In this document: in pieces, positions 23,523 through 34,400 of the stretch
Position numbering within the stretch: the first letter of the stretch is position 1
How the letters are laid out: the number at the start of each line of letters is the position of its first letter
Assembly (NCBI RefSeq): GCF_001625215.2
Contig: NC_030382.2
Span: 34,086,610-34,150,609, forward strand
Origin: Daucus carota subsp. sativus
Lineage: Eukaryota > Streptophyta > Magnoliopsida > Apiales > Apiaceae
Direction of reading: 5' to 3'
Length of the DNA: 64,000 nt
The notes under the pieces: model-generated
Told to the model about the DNA's origin: nothing
What the model saw: only the letters and a program-made list of their open reading frames with translations
Database searches by the model: none
Made by a program: the position numbers and the translations under genes

Positions 23523-24042
23523 TACTCCTTCCGTCCCAATCAATTTTATACAATTTCCTTTTTGGATGTCCCATCATTTCTATACATTCCCAAAATAGCA
23601 ACTTTTTATAATATAAAACACTACTCCACCCACTACATTCTCCCACTATCTCCATTCTATAATAATAAAAACACTATTACACCCACTACTTTCCTCCACT
23701 ACCTCAAATCTATTATTAAAAACGGTTTGTCTAGTGTGTGCCCATGGGCACATGCTAAGCGCGGAAATTTTTGTATTTGGAAGATTTTGATTGGTGTGGT
23801 TGGTGTATTTGCAGAGGGTCCACCATTATCAAGAGAGAGGAACCAATCAAAATGATCTAAGCACAAAATTTTCCGCGCTTAGCATGTGCCCATGGGCACA
23901 CCATAGAAAAACCGTATTAAAAAATATGTGGGTCCCACCACTTTACCCACTTTCCATCTAACTTTACTCATTTCTTACATTTTTTCTTGGTCTCCGTGTC
24001 CAATCCCAATGTACTATATAATTCATTGGGACGGAGGGAGTA
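23523..24042. mobile_element. Stowaway MITE interrupted by a MULE MITE
   Basis: Left end TACTCCTTCCGTCCC, right end GGGACGGAGGGAGTA with TA borders. Subtracting the nested element and one TSD copy (201 bp) leaves about 319 bp of Stowaway sequence. Its arms share CATTTTT / AAAAATG and ACCACTTTACCCAC-like blocks. Confidence 0.85.
23723..23914. mobile_element. CATGGGCACAT-type MULE MITE, copy 1
   Basis: 192 bp, from CGGTTTGTCTAGTGTGTGCC to GGGCACACCATAGAAAAACCG, with arms meeting at CATGTGCCCATGGGCACA-type palindromes and CTAAGCGCGGAA / TTCCGCGCTTAG. Flanked by a perfect 9-bp duplication TATTAAAAA (23714-23722, 23915-23923), which indicates a Mutator-like origin. Nested in a Stowaway. The open frame through it is not a gene. 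Confidence 0.92.
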
Positions 24043-25640
24043 ATAAAAAATGGGTATGAAATGTAATATGAGAAATGAAATTTATTTTTATTTTTATTAT
24101 TTTTATTTTATTTATATGAACAATGTATATAATAATGATAATTAAATTAACTAAAATTTTAGTGATTTAATAAAATCTTAAATCAAATATATCAGTTTTA
24201 ATCTTTAGCCAAAAACATTATACCTTAATCTTATTATATCTTGACGACTCCTCGTCTCGGTCTCAGTCCGATACCCTTTGACGGTCCCATAATCATACTG
24301 GCTTTTGTTTATATTCGCATCCAATGAATAAAGTAAGCTGGTATCGCATTTTATGCATCCAACTCTCCACCGAAATTCCCTCCTTTTTCACTTGATTTAT
24401 TCTGATTCAGTAACCAGCTAATAAGATTATGATATTGTAACTTGTGTTGTAGTAATCTTTAAGCTAATGCTCGAAAAATAATATTCGCCTCAAAAGAAAA
24501 TAAGACAAGAAAATGCTTAATGTACATGATACATGCTTGATTATGCTCCTATAAACTAATTATTCTTTTACAGAGAAATAATCCAATTCAGCGTTATCGT
24601 GTCCACTGTTATTCCATCAGGTTAAGATATTCGAAAATTTTCTTTCATTTAAAATTGAATAATTTGATTTAGAACTTAATAACTACGAAAAACTACAAAA
24701 TACTTGCAATTAGAGTTATATAAAGATTCAAAATCAGATTAAACCGGAATCCAAATTCATGAATTCATAGATAGGGTTGCTGGAAGATACAAGACCCGAC
24801 CGAAGCAATTACTTGATGTTAATATTTAATTTTTGAATATAAATTTAACATTATTATAAATTTAAATACAGAAATTAGATTTAAAATACATATAATTTGG
24901 AAATAACTAAACACTTTATATTCTTTTAACACGAAAATTTAGCTTCTATTTACATATATATACGAATTTATTCATCCAATCTCTCATACTTATCATCATT
25001 ATTCACAAATTAAAAATGGGAGACCAGATTAAGTAGACGCAATCCCACTTGCCACCATTACAAATCTTTAAATATGCGGCAAATTGTTAAACTGAGCTAT
25101 GCTTGAACAGCAACAATAACGACAATAATGTTTTTATATAATTAACCACTCTCTAACTATTTTTAAGTGATACAATTAAACTATTGCCTAAACTATGATA
25201 TACTAAAAATATCAGTTATGTAAGGGGACTTTGTGGCTACCAAAGGCCAGAATTAAGTGTGTTCTTGTCGTTTGGACAGAGTCCTGTGCCTTGACCTCAT
25301 AACATGAGCTTCTTCCAAGTTCTAATACATTGTGGATAAAGTTGAATCAACTGCTCTCTTTCTTTAAGTTCACTAGGGTTAAATGATGTGATGTAATGCA
25401 TCCCACAAGTCGATTACAGCCAGTATTTCATTATTTTAAAATTTATGTTGAACTTTTTTGCTGAACTAGATGAAATAAAATGCTCAAGTTGGCAATGAAT
25501 GTTCATACATCATATATATCAACAAGTTACTGAACCATCAGGCCTTGTTGTCGATAAACATATAATATCTCAGTGACATTGAATATAAACGTATTGAACT
25601 TAACAGAAATCAGTTCATACTAAATCCTAGTCACCCCTGC
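24043..25640. other. Rest of LEA unit 2, no gene seen
   Basis: AT-rich sequence with similarity to unit 1 in patches. No coding sequence recognised; the empty MULE site lies at 25158. Confidence 0.4.
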
Positions 25641-25646
25641 TAAGCA

Positions 25647-26352
25647 TATTTGGTAATTTCATTAGTTTCAGGGCTAACCATTCGATGTCCCTCTCCAGCG
25701 TCCAGGCTTTCTGGTTTTACCTGTATCCAAAAAGAATTCAAAAATAACAAAGTGGCCAAGGTCAGAAAAGACTTGCAAACAAAAGACTGGCAAATTTGAT
25801 ACATCTCACTACTGGTGAGTTCACTGTGACAATCAGGACCGAGCCAGGTTTCTGACCATGAGGGCAAAAAACATTTGCGGCCTTATTTGGTTATTTCATT
25901 AGTTTCAGGGCTAACCATTTGATGTCCCTCTCCAGCGTCCAGGCTTTCTGGTTTTCCCTGTAACCAGAAAGAATTCAAAAATAACAAAGTGGCCGAGGTC
26001 AGAAAAGACTTGCAAACAAAAGACTGGCAAATTTGATACACCTCACTACTGGTGAGTTCACTGTGACAATCAGGACCGAGCCAGGTTTCTGACCATAGCG
26101 GAAAAAAAAAAAATTGCCGCCTTATTTGGTTATTTCATTAGTTTCAGGGCTAACCATTTGATGTCCCTCTCCAGCGTCCAGGCTTTCGGGTTTTCCCTGT
26201 AACCTAAAAGAATTCAAAAAAAACAAAGTGGCCGAGGTCAGAAAAGACTTGCAAACAAAAGACTGGCAAATTTGATACACCTCACTACTGGTGAGAATCA
26301 GGACCGAGCCAGGTTTCTGACCATAGGGCCAAAAAAAATAATTGCGGCCTTA
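25647..26352 (-). pseudogene. Exon-like fragment in three tandem copies
   Basis: Three tandem units of about 237-239 bp, anchored by ATTAGTTTCAGGGCTAACCA at 25661, 25898 and 26137. On the minus strand each has a pyrimidine-rich tract with TACAG, then an open frame KPESLDAGEGH(R/Q)MVSPE TNEIT running to a stop: a terminal-exon pattern. Upstream in each unit is a second conserved stretch (GAAACCTGGCTCGGTCCTG). Unit 3 lacks about 11 bp there. I do not recognise the protein. No complete gene is present, so this is read as a duplicated gene fragment. Confidence 0.5.
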
Positions 26353-27323
26353 TTTATTTAAAGTATATAAATTTTATGATTTTTTTTCGTGATTTAATTA
26401 ATTTAAAAATATAAAAACTAAAAGAAAAATGAATATAATTTGATTTTTAAAGTTAAATTCATAAATTTTTGACAAAACAATATTAATATTAAAATTGCTC
26501 TGTGCTCAGAAATAAGCATTTGAAAAGAAAAAAGAGTGCAAATTGACACACTGGAAACATATGTTTCTTAAATACACCAATATAAGAAGAGCAGTCCAAC
26601 ATCAGATTGCAAAAGAAAAAAAATAAACCAGAGTAAAATCATCATAATCTTTTTTAGGTTAACATTGTTCTGGTTAATTAGTAAGTAGAGGAACAATTTG
26701 ACCACAAAAATACCAGAGGAGAGAATGATTAGCAAATGATAAACAAGGGCCAAATCATCATAATTCAATAGGCTAAGATTGATATGTTTAGTCATTACTC
26801 ATTAGAGTGATTTGAGCAAATAAAACCGGAGGAGATAATGACTAGAATTGAACTGGAGGGCTTAACTGGATAAGCGAAGGTGTCACAGAGAACAGAATAT
26901 TCAAGCCTCCGGTAAGACGAATAAATGTGCCTATTCCTAACTAGTAACTGAGGGACCTTGTCAAATAATAGAATCAGTAAAAGAGTGTAGCCCCTCAGGG
27001 CGTACTCCTGATGTTTTTGAACGCATTGGCACTTGTCTGACGACACATAATAGATCCCATTTCTGAAAACTATGCATAACATCGAAAAGTTAAGGAGTTT
27101 CATCAAAGCCCCAAGATACTTAAAAACAGAGATCACTCTGCAAATAAAGCGCACTAGAACAAATTCCAACCTAGAATCCTATCAAGGGACCAATATAATT
27201 AAAAGCAGAGATCACTTTGCAACCAAAACAGAACTAATTCCTAACTAAACCCTATCAGTGGATATTAACATAGGGAAGAGCTCTTTTAGACAACAATAAA
27301 ATAGCCAATTTGATACTGCATTG
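26353..27323. other. Intergenic, no gene supported
   Basis: Minus-strand open frames of 75 and 124 aa occur (26568-27169) with no recognised motifs. Two imperfect repeats of GCAGAGATCACT-TGCAA at 27127 and 27204 are seen. Not annotated as a gene. Confidence 0.35.
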
Positions 27324-27328
27324 CCTAG

Positions 27329-28045
27329 TGATAGGGTGTAACCCAGAATCACCTAACCCGGGGGCACCTACCCGGGTTGGCAGCCAGCCACGATAAAAGG
27401 ACAAGGAGTCCTGCCCAGCCATACAATCCGGATCATATGATGGACCCGGGTACTACCCCTTACCCGGGGTTCTCCTAAAGTCAAACCGACAACTGCACAA
27501 CTACAGACTGACATGATAAAGACAAAACATAACGGTCAACTACTGGCAATAAAGACAAGCAAAGACTATAAATAGAGACACCTGGACACGTGTAGGAGAT
27601 CGAGCCCCTACACGTGTAGGACCAGGATTCAGGTACGTCCCCTTAAACCCTAACCCTTGGCTTATGTAGGACCATGATCCAGGTACGTCCCCTTAAACCC
27701 TAACCCTTGGCCTATAAATAGATCAAGGGAGAAAGGTTTAAGGGTTACATTCTCTCTACACTCATATTTTTACACACACTTGTGCACTCAGCATATATAT
27801 AAACACCAAAGCCACCAGCCACCAGCCACCAGCAACCACCACACACCACCCTTCCACACACATAGATAACTCATTTTCTAGTCTTAATCCTTCCAAAGCC
27901 TACTCTTATTCTCACGCTCACGCCGGAGGCGCCGCGGGGCCAAAACCCCCCTCCGGTGTTATTTTGTAGGCGCTCTTCCAGCAGCTACACCTCAGAACCA
28001 CCATCCACGGCGGAGGAAGGTCCAGACCGGGATTTAGCGTTATCA
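27329..28045 (+). mobile_element. Solo LTR, 717 bp
   Basis: Begins TGATAGGGTGTAACCC and ends GCGTTATCA, giving TGATA/TATCA terminal inverted repeats. Flanked by CCTAG (27324-27328) and CCTGG (28046-28050), a 5-bp target duplication with one change. Inside are a TATA box (CCTATAAATA, 27711-27720) followed by an initiator-like CATTCTCTCTAC and a 50-bp duplication containing CCCCTTAAACCCTAACCC. No internal domain or second LTR is nearby, so it is taken as a recombination remnant. Confidence 0.75.
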
Positions 28046-28050
28046 CCTGG

Positions 28051-28464
28051 CAAACGCTGCTAATTTCGAAAATTCTTCAAAGTAAAAGCACCAATGTGTA
28101 GCCAATGAACTTGTTAATCCTCCTCTCTTTTTCTTAAACTTACTTCAACTAGAACTTTACTTTTGCTAAAGTTGAAGGATAAAAACATCCATCCTATATA
28201 ATATGATTGACCATAAAAAAACAATAATAAACAGGTGGGAGGCATGCGTCGGCGATTTCGGTTCAGTTTTATAATGTTATTTTTTAGCTTTTTAGCGGTT
28301 TCGGTTTCAGATTTATTCGGTTTTTTCTCTACCCCTGATTAAGTCTAACAAAAAAAATTCATGAATTTCATCGAACATCATTAACATAGAGGGTTCAAAC
28401 CTTATGCGAGGTGGTTGGGATATAAACTTGTCCAATGAGGCAATCTTCGCACCGAGGGCTGGTA
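28051..28464. other. Intergenic, no gene seen
   Basis: Between the solo LTR and the candidate small gene. Presumably contains the small gene's 3' flank. A CGGTTTCGG-type repeat (28250-28325) resembles low-copy plant repeats. Confidence 0.35.
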
Positions 28465-28575
28465 CTAGGCCATGTTAAGCGCCACCACATACGCGGCAGC
28501 TGAGCTGAACGCCACGTATTTCGTTGTTCCAAACACCATCTTCACATTATTTGCGACACGAAACAATCCTGACAT
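28465..28575 (-). CDS. Candidate 36-aa single-span protein gene
   Basis: ATG at 28575, stop TAG at 28465. The product starts MSGLFRVANNVKMVFG, with basic residues, and ends in a hydrophobic stretch (YVAFSSAAAYVVALNMA), like a small membrane or organelle-targeted protein. On the same strand, upstream, are a telo-box AAACCCTAA (28601-28609) and a TATA box TATATAAA (28679-28686) about 105 bp before the ATG, a common layout of housekeeping plant genes. The ATG context ACAACAATGTC is good for plants. The protein is not recognised. It could be the first exon of a truncated gene. Confidence 0.45.
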   Translation of the reverse strand: MSGLFRVANNVKMVFGTTKYVAFSSAAAYVVALNMA

Positions 28576-28600
28576 TGTTGTTGTCTCTGGCTCTCAAAAA

Positions 28601-28686
28601 TTAGGGTTTTTAAAGAAAAAAATTGTAGAGTTTTGCACGATAGATGTTGTGAACGAAACCAGCTTCTGTAGGTTGGGGTTTATATA
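28601..28686 (-). promoter_or_regulatory. TATA box and telo-box of the candidate small gene
   Basis: TATATAAA (28679-28686) and AAACCCTAA (28601-28609) on the minus strand, spaced as core promoter and 5'UTR element. Helitron 3 ends at 28778, only about 90 bp further upstream. Confidence 0.5.
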
Positions 28687-28777
28687 GGGTGACGGTGTCA
28701 TTGTATTTGTAATATGAGATTCCTCAGTTTTGATGATATAAACCAAATATAGGTTGGTTTTGTAAAATTAATAAAAA

Positions 28778-30137
28778 CTAGTTGAGAATCCGCGCGTTGC
28801 GGCGGCCTATAACATTATATTAATGATTTAATATTAATATTTGTAGAATAAAATAATTTTGTGGTTGTCTATAAAATGTATATTAATGTTTCAAAATTAA
28901 TATTTATAGAATAAAATAAATTTTATATTATAAAAATCTTGATATAATACCAATACCAATACCAATATATAAAATTGCAAAATTGGACAATAATTTATGG
29001 TGAGAAAATGAAAATAAATTTATACACGTAATTAACAATTTAAAGCATGACGAATTTTAATTTTATTTGTGTTTTTTTAAAAAATAATCATGCTCTTACA
29101 TTGTCACCTTCCTCCAATTTTTTTGGATTGATTGTGCACAAAAACATCTGATTTAAATCCGTGAGATAGCGGTCTATAACTACTCTTGCTTGTAACGACC
29201 TTTATTTTTTTATACTGTATAAACAACCATCACTTAAAAGTTGCTTGAACGGAGCAAACAAATTATGCATGAATAAATTTTTCATGTATACAAAGTAAAT
29301 CATATAAAAATTAACAACAGCAAACATGTTCGATGAACAAAAAAATATTATAAAAGAATAACCAACAAACGTACATCACTAATAGTTATTGATATCATCC
29401 ATCAATATCATGTCAAGATTGCTAGATTTGTCGACTCCCACATAGCGGTCTATAACTACTTTTGCTTGCAACAACCTTTATTAAGAGCCTTCACTTATCT
29501 TTGGAGAAGAACGGCATCACCGAGTTAGAAATCGAGCAAGATAACTATCACCAAAGAGAGGTGGTATTGTGGTATTGAAACAAAGGAGTTATGTTTAGAT
29601 GATCCAAAACCCTACAATCTATAAGGGTGTTTATAGGTGCAGAGAGACTTGTGTGCTACTCTTTCCCATAATTAAATAATCTGAAACAAAATTAGATTAA
29701 AACTGTCAAGTTACTATATTTCATAAATAATCTGAAACAAAATCAGATTCTGAAACTTACTTCTAATGTGCTACTTTTTCCCATAATTAAATAATCTGAA
29801 ACAAAATCAGATTTAAAACTTTCAAGTTACTATATTCCATAAATAATCTGAAACAAAATCAGATTCTGAAACTTAATTCTAATGTGCTACTCTTTTCCAT
29901 AATTAAATAATCTGAAACAAAATCAGATTAAAACTTTCAAGTTATTATATTCCATAAATAATCTAAAACAAAATCAGATTCTGAAACTTACTTCTAATAT
30001 ACCAGAAACTAAAAAAGGTAGTTCTAATTTTTGATATTTTTCCTCCAAAAATTTCAGGAAATTAGAAAAATAGAACGGAGCGAGGTGAGATGCGCCACCT
30101 ACACGCCCCTCGCTTCTCCTTTATACAAGTATATTGA
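28778..30137 (-). mobile_element. Helitron-like element 3
   Basis: On the minus strand it begins TCAATATACTTGTATAAAGG after an A, followed by GAAGCGAGGGGCG, and ends with a GC hairpin (CCGCCGCAACGCGCGG), then ATTCTCAACTAG before T. 1,360 bp with no helicase sequence, hence non-autonomous. It carries a tandem array at 29650-30000. Confidence 0.8.
29650..30000. repeat. About 117-bp tandem array in Helitron 3
   Basis: Three units starting GTGCTACTCTTTCCCATAAT at about 29652, 29768 and 29884. Each holds two copies of AATCTGAAACAAAATCAGAT, itself an imperfect palindrome (ATCTGA..TCAGAT). Confidence 0.85.
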
Positions 30138-31426
30138 TTTGATTTTGTGTTTCTTCAAAAAAAATAAATTAATTTTGTGAATTTAGATAGAAATAAATTT
30201 CTTATATGTTTTAAATAATGTGTTATGAATATGAATTGTTAGATTTTTTGTTTAATAAACAGTTATATTCATAATACTAAAATATATTTATATATATTAT
30301 TCAAATATATAATAAAAATGTATACATCGATGTTCAGAAATAGATTTTGCAAATAAAATACATTTCATAATGGAACATATTCCTTATCGTTTGTATATTC
30401 TAAACAAAATAGAGATAGGTTTTGTAAAATCAAATCGAAGTCGATTTTGTAAAATTTCAATAGGATTAAGTTTTGCAATTAGAAATATGAATCATTAGAT
30501 CTTATTGTTTGATAAACGGCTATATTCATAATATAATATTTAGATAATTTATACTTTCGATGATCTAAATTAATTTGAAGAGGATTTTGTAAATAGAATA
30601 TGTCCTCTATTCCTTTTTGTATTCTAAACAAAATATAAGTAGTTTTTGTAAAAATGAAAGTAACTTTTTTTAAATTAGAATATGATTTTTATTCCTTTTA
30701 TGTTTAAAACCAAAAAAAAAAAATTTTGTAAGTAGAATATGATTCTTTTATTAAAAAATTCATAACTATTTTCCCGTTTACTATTATATGTTATGATTCA
30801 AATAAAATTGCTAAATTATCACTAAATCTTTTTATTTCCGCTCATCTGAAAATCTTGACTCTAATCACATACTATAAAATATTATAATGGCCTGTTTGGG
30901 AATTTAAATTTCATTTGGAATCCTGAATTTGATCAAATTATATGTTTGAATAAACAAAAAAAATTGGATTTGAATTCATTTAAAATCCAAGACATTCAAA
31001 TACCAGTATAAAACTGAGAATTTGAAATGACACCTCAAATTATGTCATTTGAAATTTAAAATTTTAAATGAAATACATGTTCGCAAACGCATCTAAGATG
31101 ATTCAGAAAATAAATTAAATAATAACATATTATATTATATTATATATATTGTAAAAATATCCGGATATCATACAAATTATCTATAATAAAAATTATATAT
31201 TCAAAAAATATTCGTGCATGACACGAGTTATAAGTCATGAATTAATCATTCAGAATAAATAAGTTAGTATGAACCAAATCAAATAATATATGAATGTAAT
31301 TACATTTGTTTCTTCGTAACAAGAATGAATAGATTGGACATGCATTATCTAATGTGCATGAACTGTCGATTTGAAATTCAATTACATTCTACATACAAAC
31401 TGTTTGAGGTGGGTACATGACACAGT
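30138..31426. other. Intergenic, decayed Helitron-like end
   Basis: AT-rich. At 31206-31235 TTCGTGCATGACACGAG followed by TTATAAG resembles a mutated Helitron 3' hairpin without an intact CTAG. No gene found before the MHX stop codon at 31427. Confidence 0.4.
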
Positions 31427-34400
31427 CTAAAGGATGCCAGACACTTTTAGAGATGATACTACAACAAATATAACCCAAAGCAACATAAAATAAGCACATG
31501 TAACCCATGCCCACAATCTGGGTCCTCCAAGTTCCGCTCCTAATGTCACACGCCTGAATACCAGAACAACAATACAAGCAAAAGAAGTAGCAAAAAAGAC
31601 GAGCAAAGAGAAGCTAAGCCCATCGGCATTCTGGATTTGCAAAGGCTTCCTGTATGCTATGAAGTTGTACAGTGTGTCAATGAGCCATGGAACACCAATG
31701 CCCACATATATGTTCACTGAGTTGCTGCAGGAACAGAGAAACAAAAGAGTATCATTAATTTCTGACCAGAAGTATTTTTATGTAATTTTAGTCTACAAGA
31801 CTACCCATTGTTGAAGAACACAACTCATAAGTATAAAATTACAACGTGCAGTCCATGAACCTCATTTTAGGTTAATACCTTCATTTCTAATAGTTGAGTG
31901 AGGTTACCGAGAGGAAGTACGCACACTAGTAAGCTACCAGATAAAGTTATCTTCGTAGAAGTTTACCTCTCAAATTTCTACCAACTACTGATTTTGTGAG
32001 GCTACATATTCATCAGGATGCAATCAAGAAACTCTCATGTACAAACTAATATATTCAGTGGCTCAGTGTTTTGTATGTTGTCAAAGGGCAGGACTGTGTT
32101 GAATTGGAACAGATGATCTAGTCTTATTAGATCACTAGATAACATATGATGAGATATGATTGAACCCTATTAAAATCAATTCCCCAGTCTTAATATTCCC
32201 TGTCGATGTTAGTCTTGGTTTACCCTTGAATTTTCTGATGTATAATCCAGTACGCATAATATAATTATCTGCACTTGACCTATAATTTCTTTTGAGCCAC
32301 AAAATAGCTTTACCAATTAATATTTTGATCAAAACATTATCAAGTATTCAAATATTTCTTGAAAATATGCTCCTAGATGTTATCTAAGATCAATTTTATG
32401 ATTTACCCAAACGGCCTGCTGGTTACAGATTAACAGTTAACAAATGGTAAGGTAAATGCAATTCCGAACAGTTAAGTGCAGATAGACAATAAGAACACAA
32501 GATCTTTTGGCCAGGTTCTTACTAATTATTAAAATCGTGTGTTCTTACTGTTTATTAGCTCTTTACTGTTCTGCATTGCATTCAGTTTACCATTTGTTAA
32601 ACTGTTAATCTGTAACTAGTTAGGGTAAATCATAAAATTGATCTTAGATAACATCTAGGAGCATAATTAAATATCATTTGGCTGTGTAAAACCTGCAAGT
32701 AATGTTTGCTATTGCCGAGTCTGCTGTTAGCTGACGTTCAGCAGCAATCTTGCTTGCCACTAAATCTGGCCATGAAGTTCCACTAGCCAATACGGTAAAT
32801 GCTATGACATAAGCATTTATTCCTGCACAAAAAAAATCAAGGAAATGTAGAATGCCACTAGCCAAAGCTTAAATTTAAATAATGTTAACTAAATTCTCCA
32901 GTAAAGACTAAGAACCTGTGACACAGCTTATTACATCACTGAGCTTTGTGACAACATAAGCAATTCCGCTGATGAAAATTAGTGAAGAAATGAAGGCAAC
33001 CCATCCATGAGCAATCTGATAGGGAGGCACAACAGCAAACAGAAACCTCCATGGTGCAAGAAGTGACTGCCAGAAGATTCTTGCATAATGCAGGTAGTTG
33101 CTCTTTGAGTGTTTCGATCCACTGGTATCCAACTGTTCCATGAAAAAAGGGTCAGTAGGTACATATTTGACTGCTAATTAAGAAGGCAGAGGTTAGAAGA
33201 TGAATCCATTTAAAAATATGATAAAGAAGCATTCATGACTAAAATCACTAATATCCAGCTCACTTTAGAGGTTCGATCCGTGCGGATTGGCATAATATTA
33301 TAGTAATTAAAAAAAAAAAAAAATCACTATCAAATTCAGCGTCCAACTCAGACTGCTCGACAGTAAGATAGTTCCCAAAAGAAAAGATGACAGAAAACCT
33401 CCTCCACTAAATAATGAATTAAAAATTAGTGATGGACTCTATTCTTTTGTGGCTGTAAAGCATGGTCTGGAGAAGAGTGTATTGTATCTAGGGTTCTTTT
33501 CAGAAGTAATCTTATGTAAACATAAAAGGAGATTGATAATTATCTGTATTTTCTTTGATAGCAGCTCTATTGTCGATATAAAAGCTTCCACTCAGATCTA
33601 ATTCTTGTATAGATTCATTAATTTTAAATCAAACAATGGACCCAAGATTAATTAATCATAGGGGAGCAGGTTACAAAGTACAGGTGTGGTTCTAGCTGTA
33701 TTGACTGCACCTAAGTCTGTCTACTTTAGGTATAATAGTTAAGAGAAACATGAACAATCTCTCGAGGACAGTGAGAGCATATGGAGAATAGCTCACAGTG
33801 AGAGCACAAGTCTAGTTTGTGATAATCTTAAGTAGCATTTAAACTCGCTACAGTAAAGTAGAAAATGGGAAAATATTAATACTAGGTCAACAGAATAGCT
33901 CACAAGCTTTTGCCAGAAATTAAGCACACCAGCCCTGCAGGCGGGAAACCATTTAAACCTTGAACTTAATGTGGAAGCAGTTTTTTCCGTGCTAATGTAA
34001 ATTTATCTGAAACATTCAACGTACATGGTACAAGATGTGGTACCATGAACACATCCAAAAATTGTTGCTTCCATATGGTGAGAAGATTTATTTCTTTACA
34101 GGTAATGCCTTTGCTACCTTGTTCACAAGATATAGCCTCGTCACTGCCAAATACCTTTTCATACATAGGACCTGCAATTTATGCTTTGAATAAGAGAGAT
34201 ATTAGTGAGTGATCGAGGAATGTTTATATAATAATATGTAACCTACTAATATAGAGTAAAATCTCAACACCACATTATGCTTCCTCTATTATACTTATAT
34301 ATGGGTTCTTGGATGAGTCGTACCCCATCATCATATTCTAATTTGACTTTTCTCTTTTGAGTCATTTGAAATTCTCCTACACTTACTAAACTCACTACAG

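Larger units (their letters stand above)
21531..25260. repeat. Segmental duplication, unit 2 (LEA locus B)
   Basis: Partner of 14117-17490. It keeps the LEA gene, promoter and several upstream landmarks in the same order, but carries a Stowaway MITE (23523-24042) not seen in unit 1, and lacks the MULE MITE of unit 1: the unoccupied TATTTTTAA is at 25158-25166. Boundaries approximate. Confidence 0.75.

Noticed and set aside
25647..26352. CRISPR array or satellite
   Set aside because: Only three long units without a repeat-spacer pattern, in a plant genome; better explained as a tandem duplication.
26795..27169. 124-aa minus-strand protein
   Set aside because: No ATG context, motif, codon pattern or neighbour supports it. 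It may be chance or a remnant.
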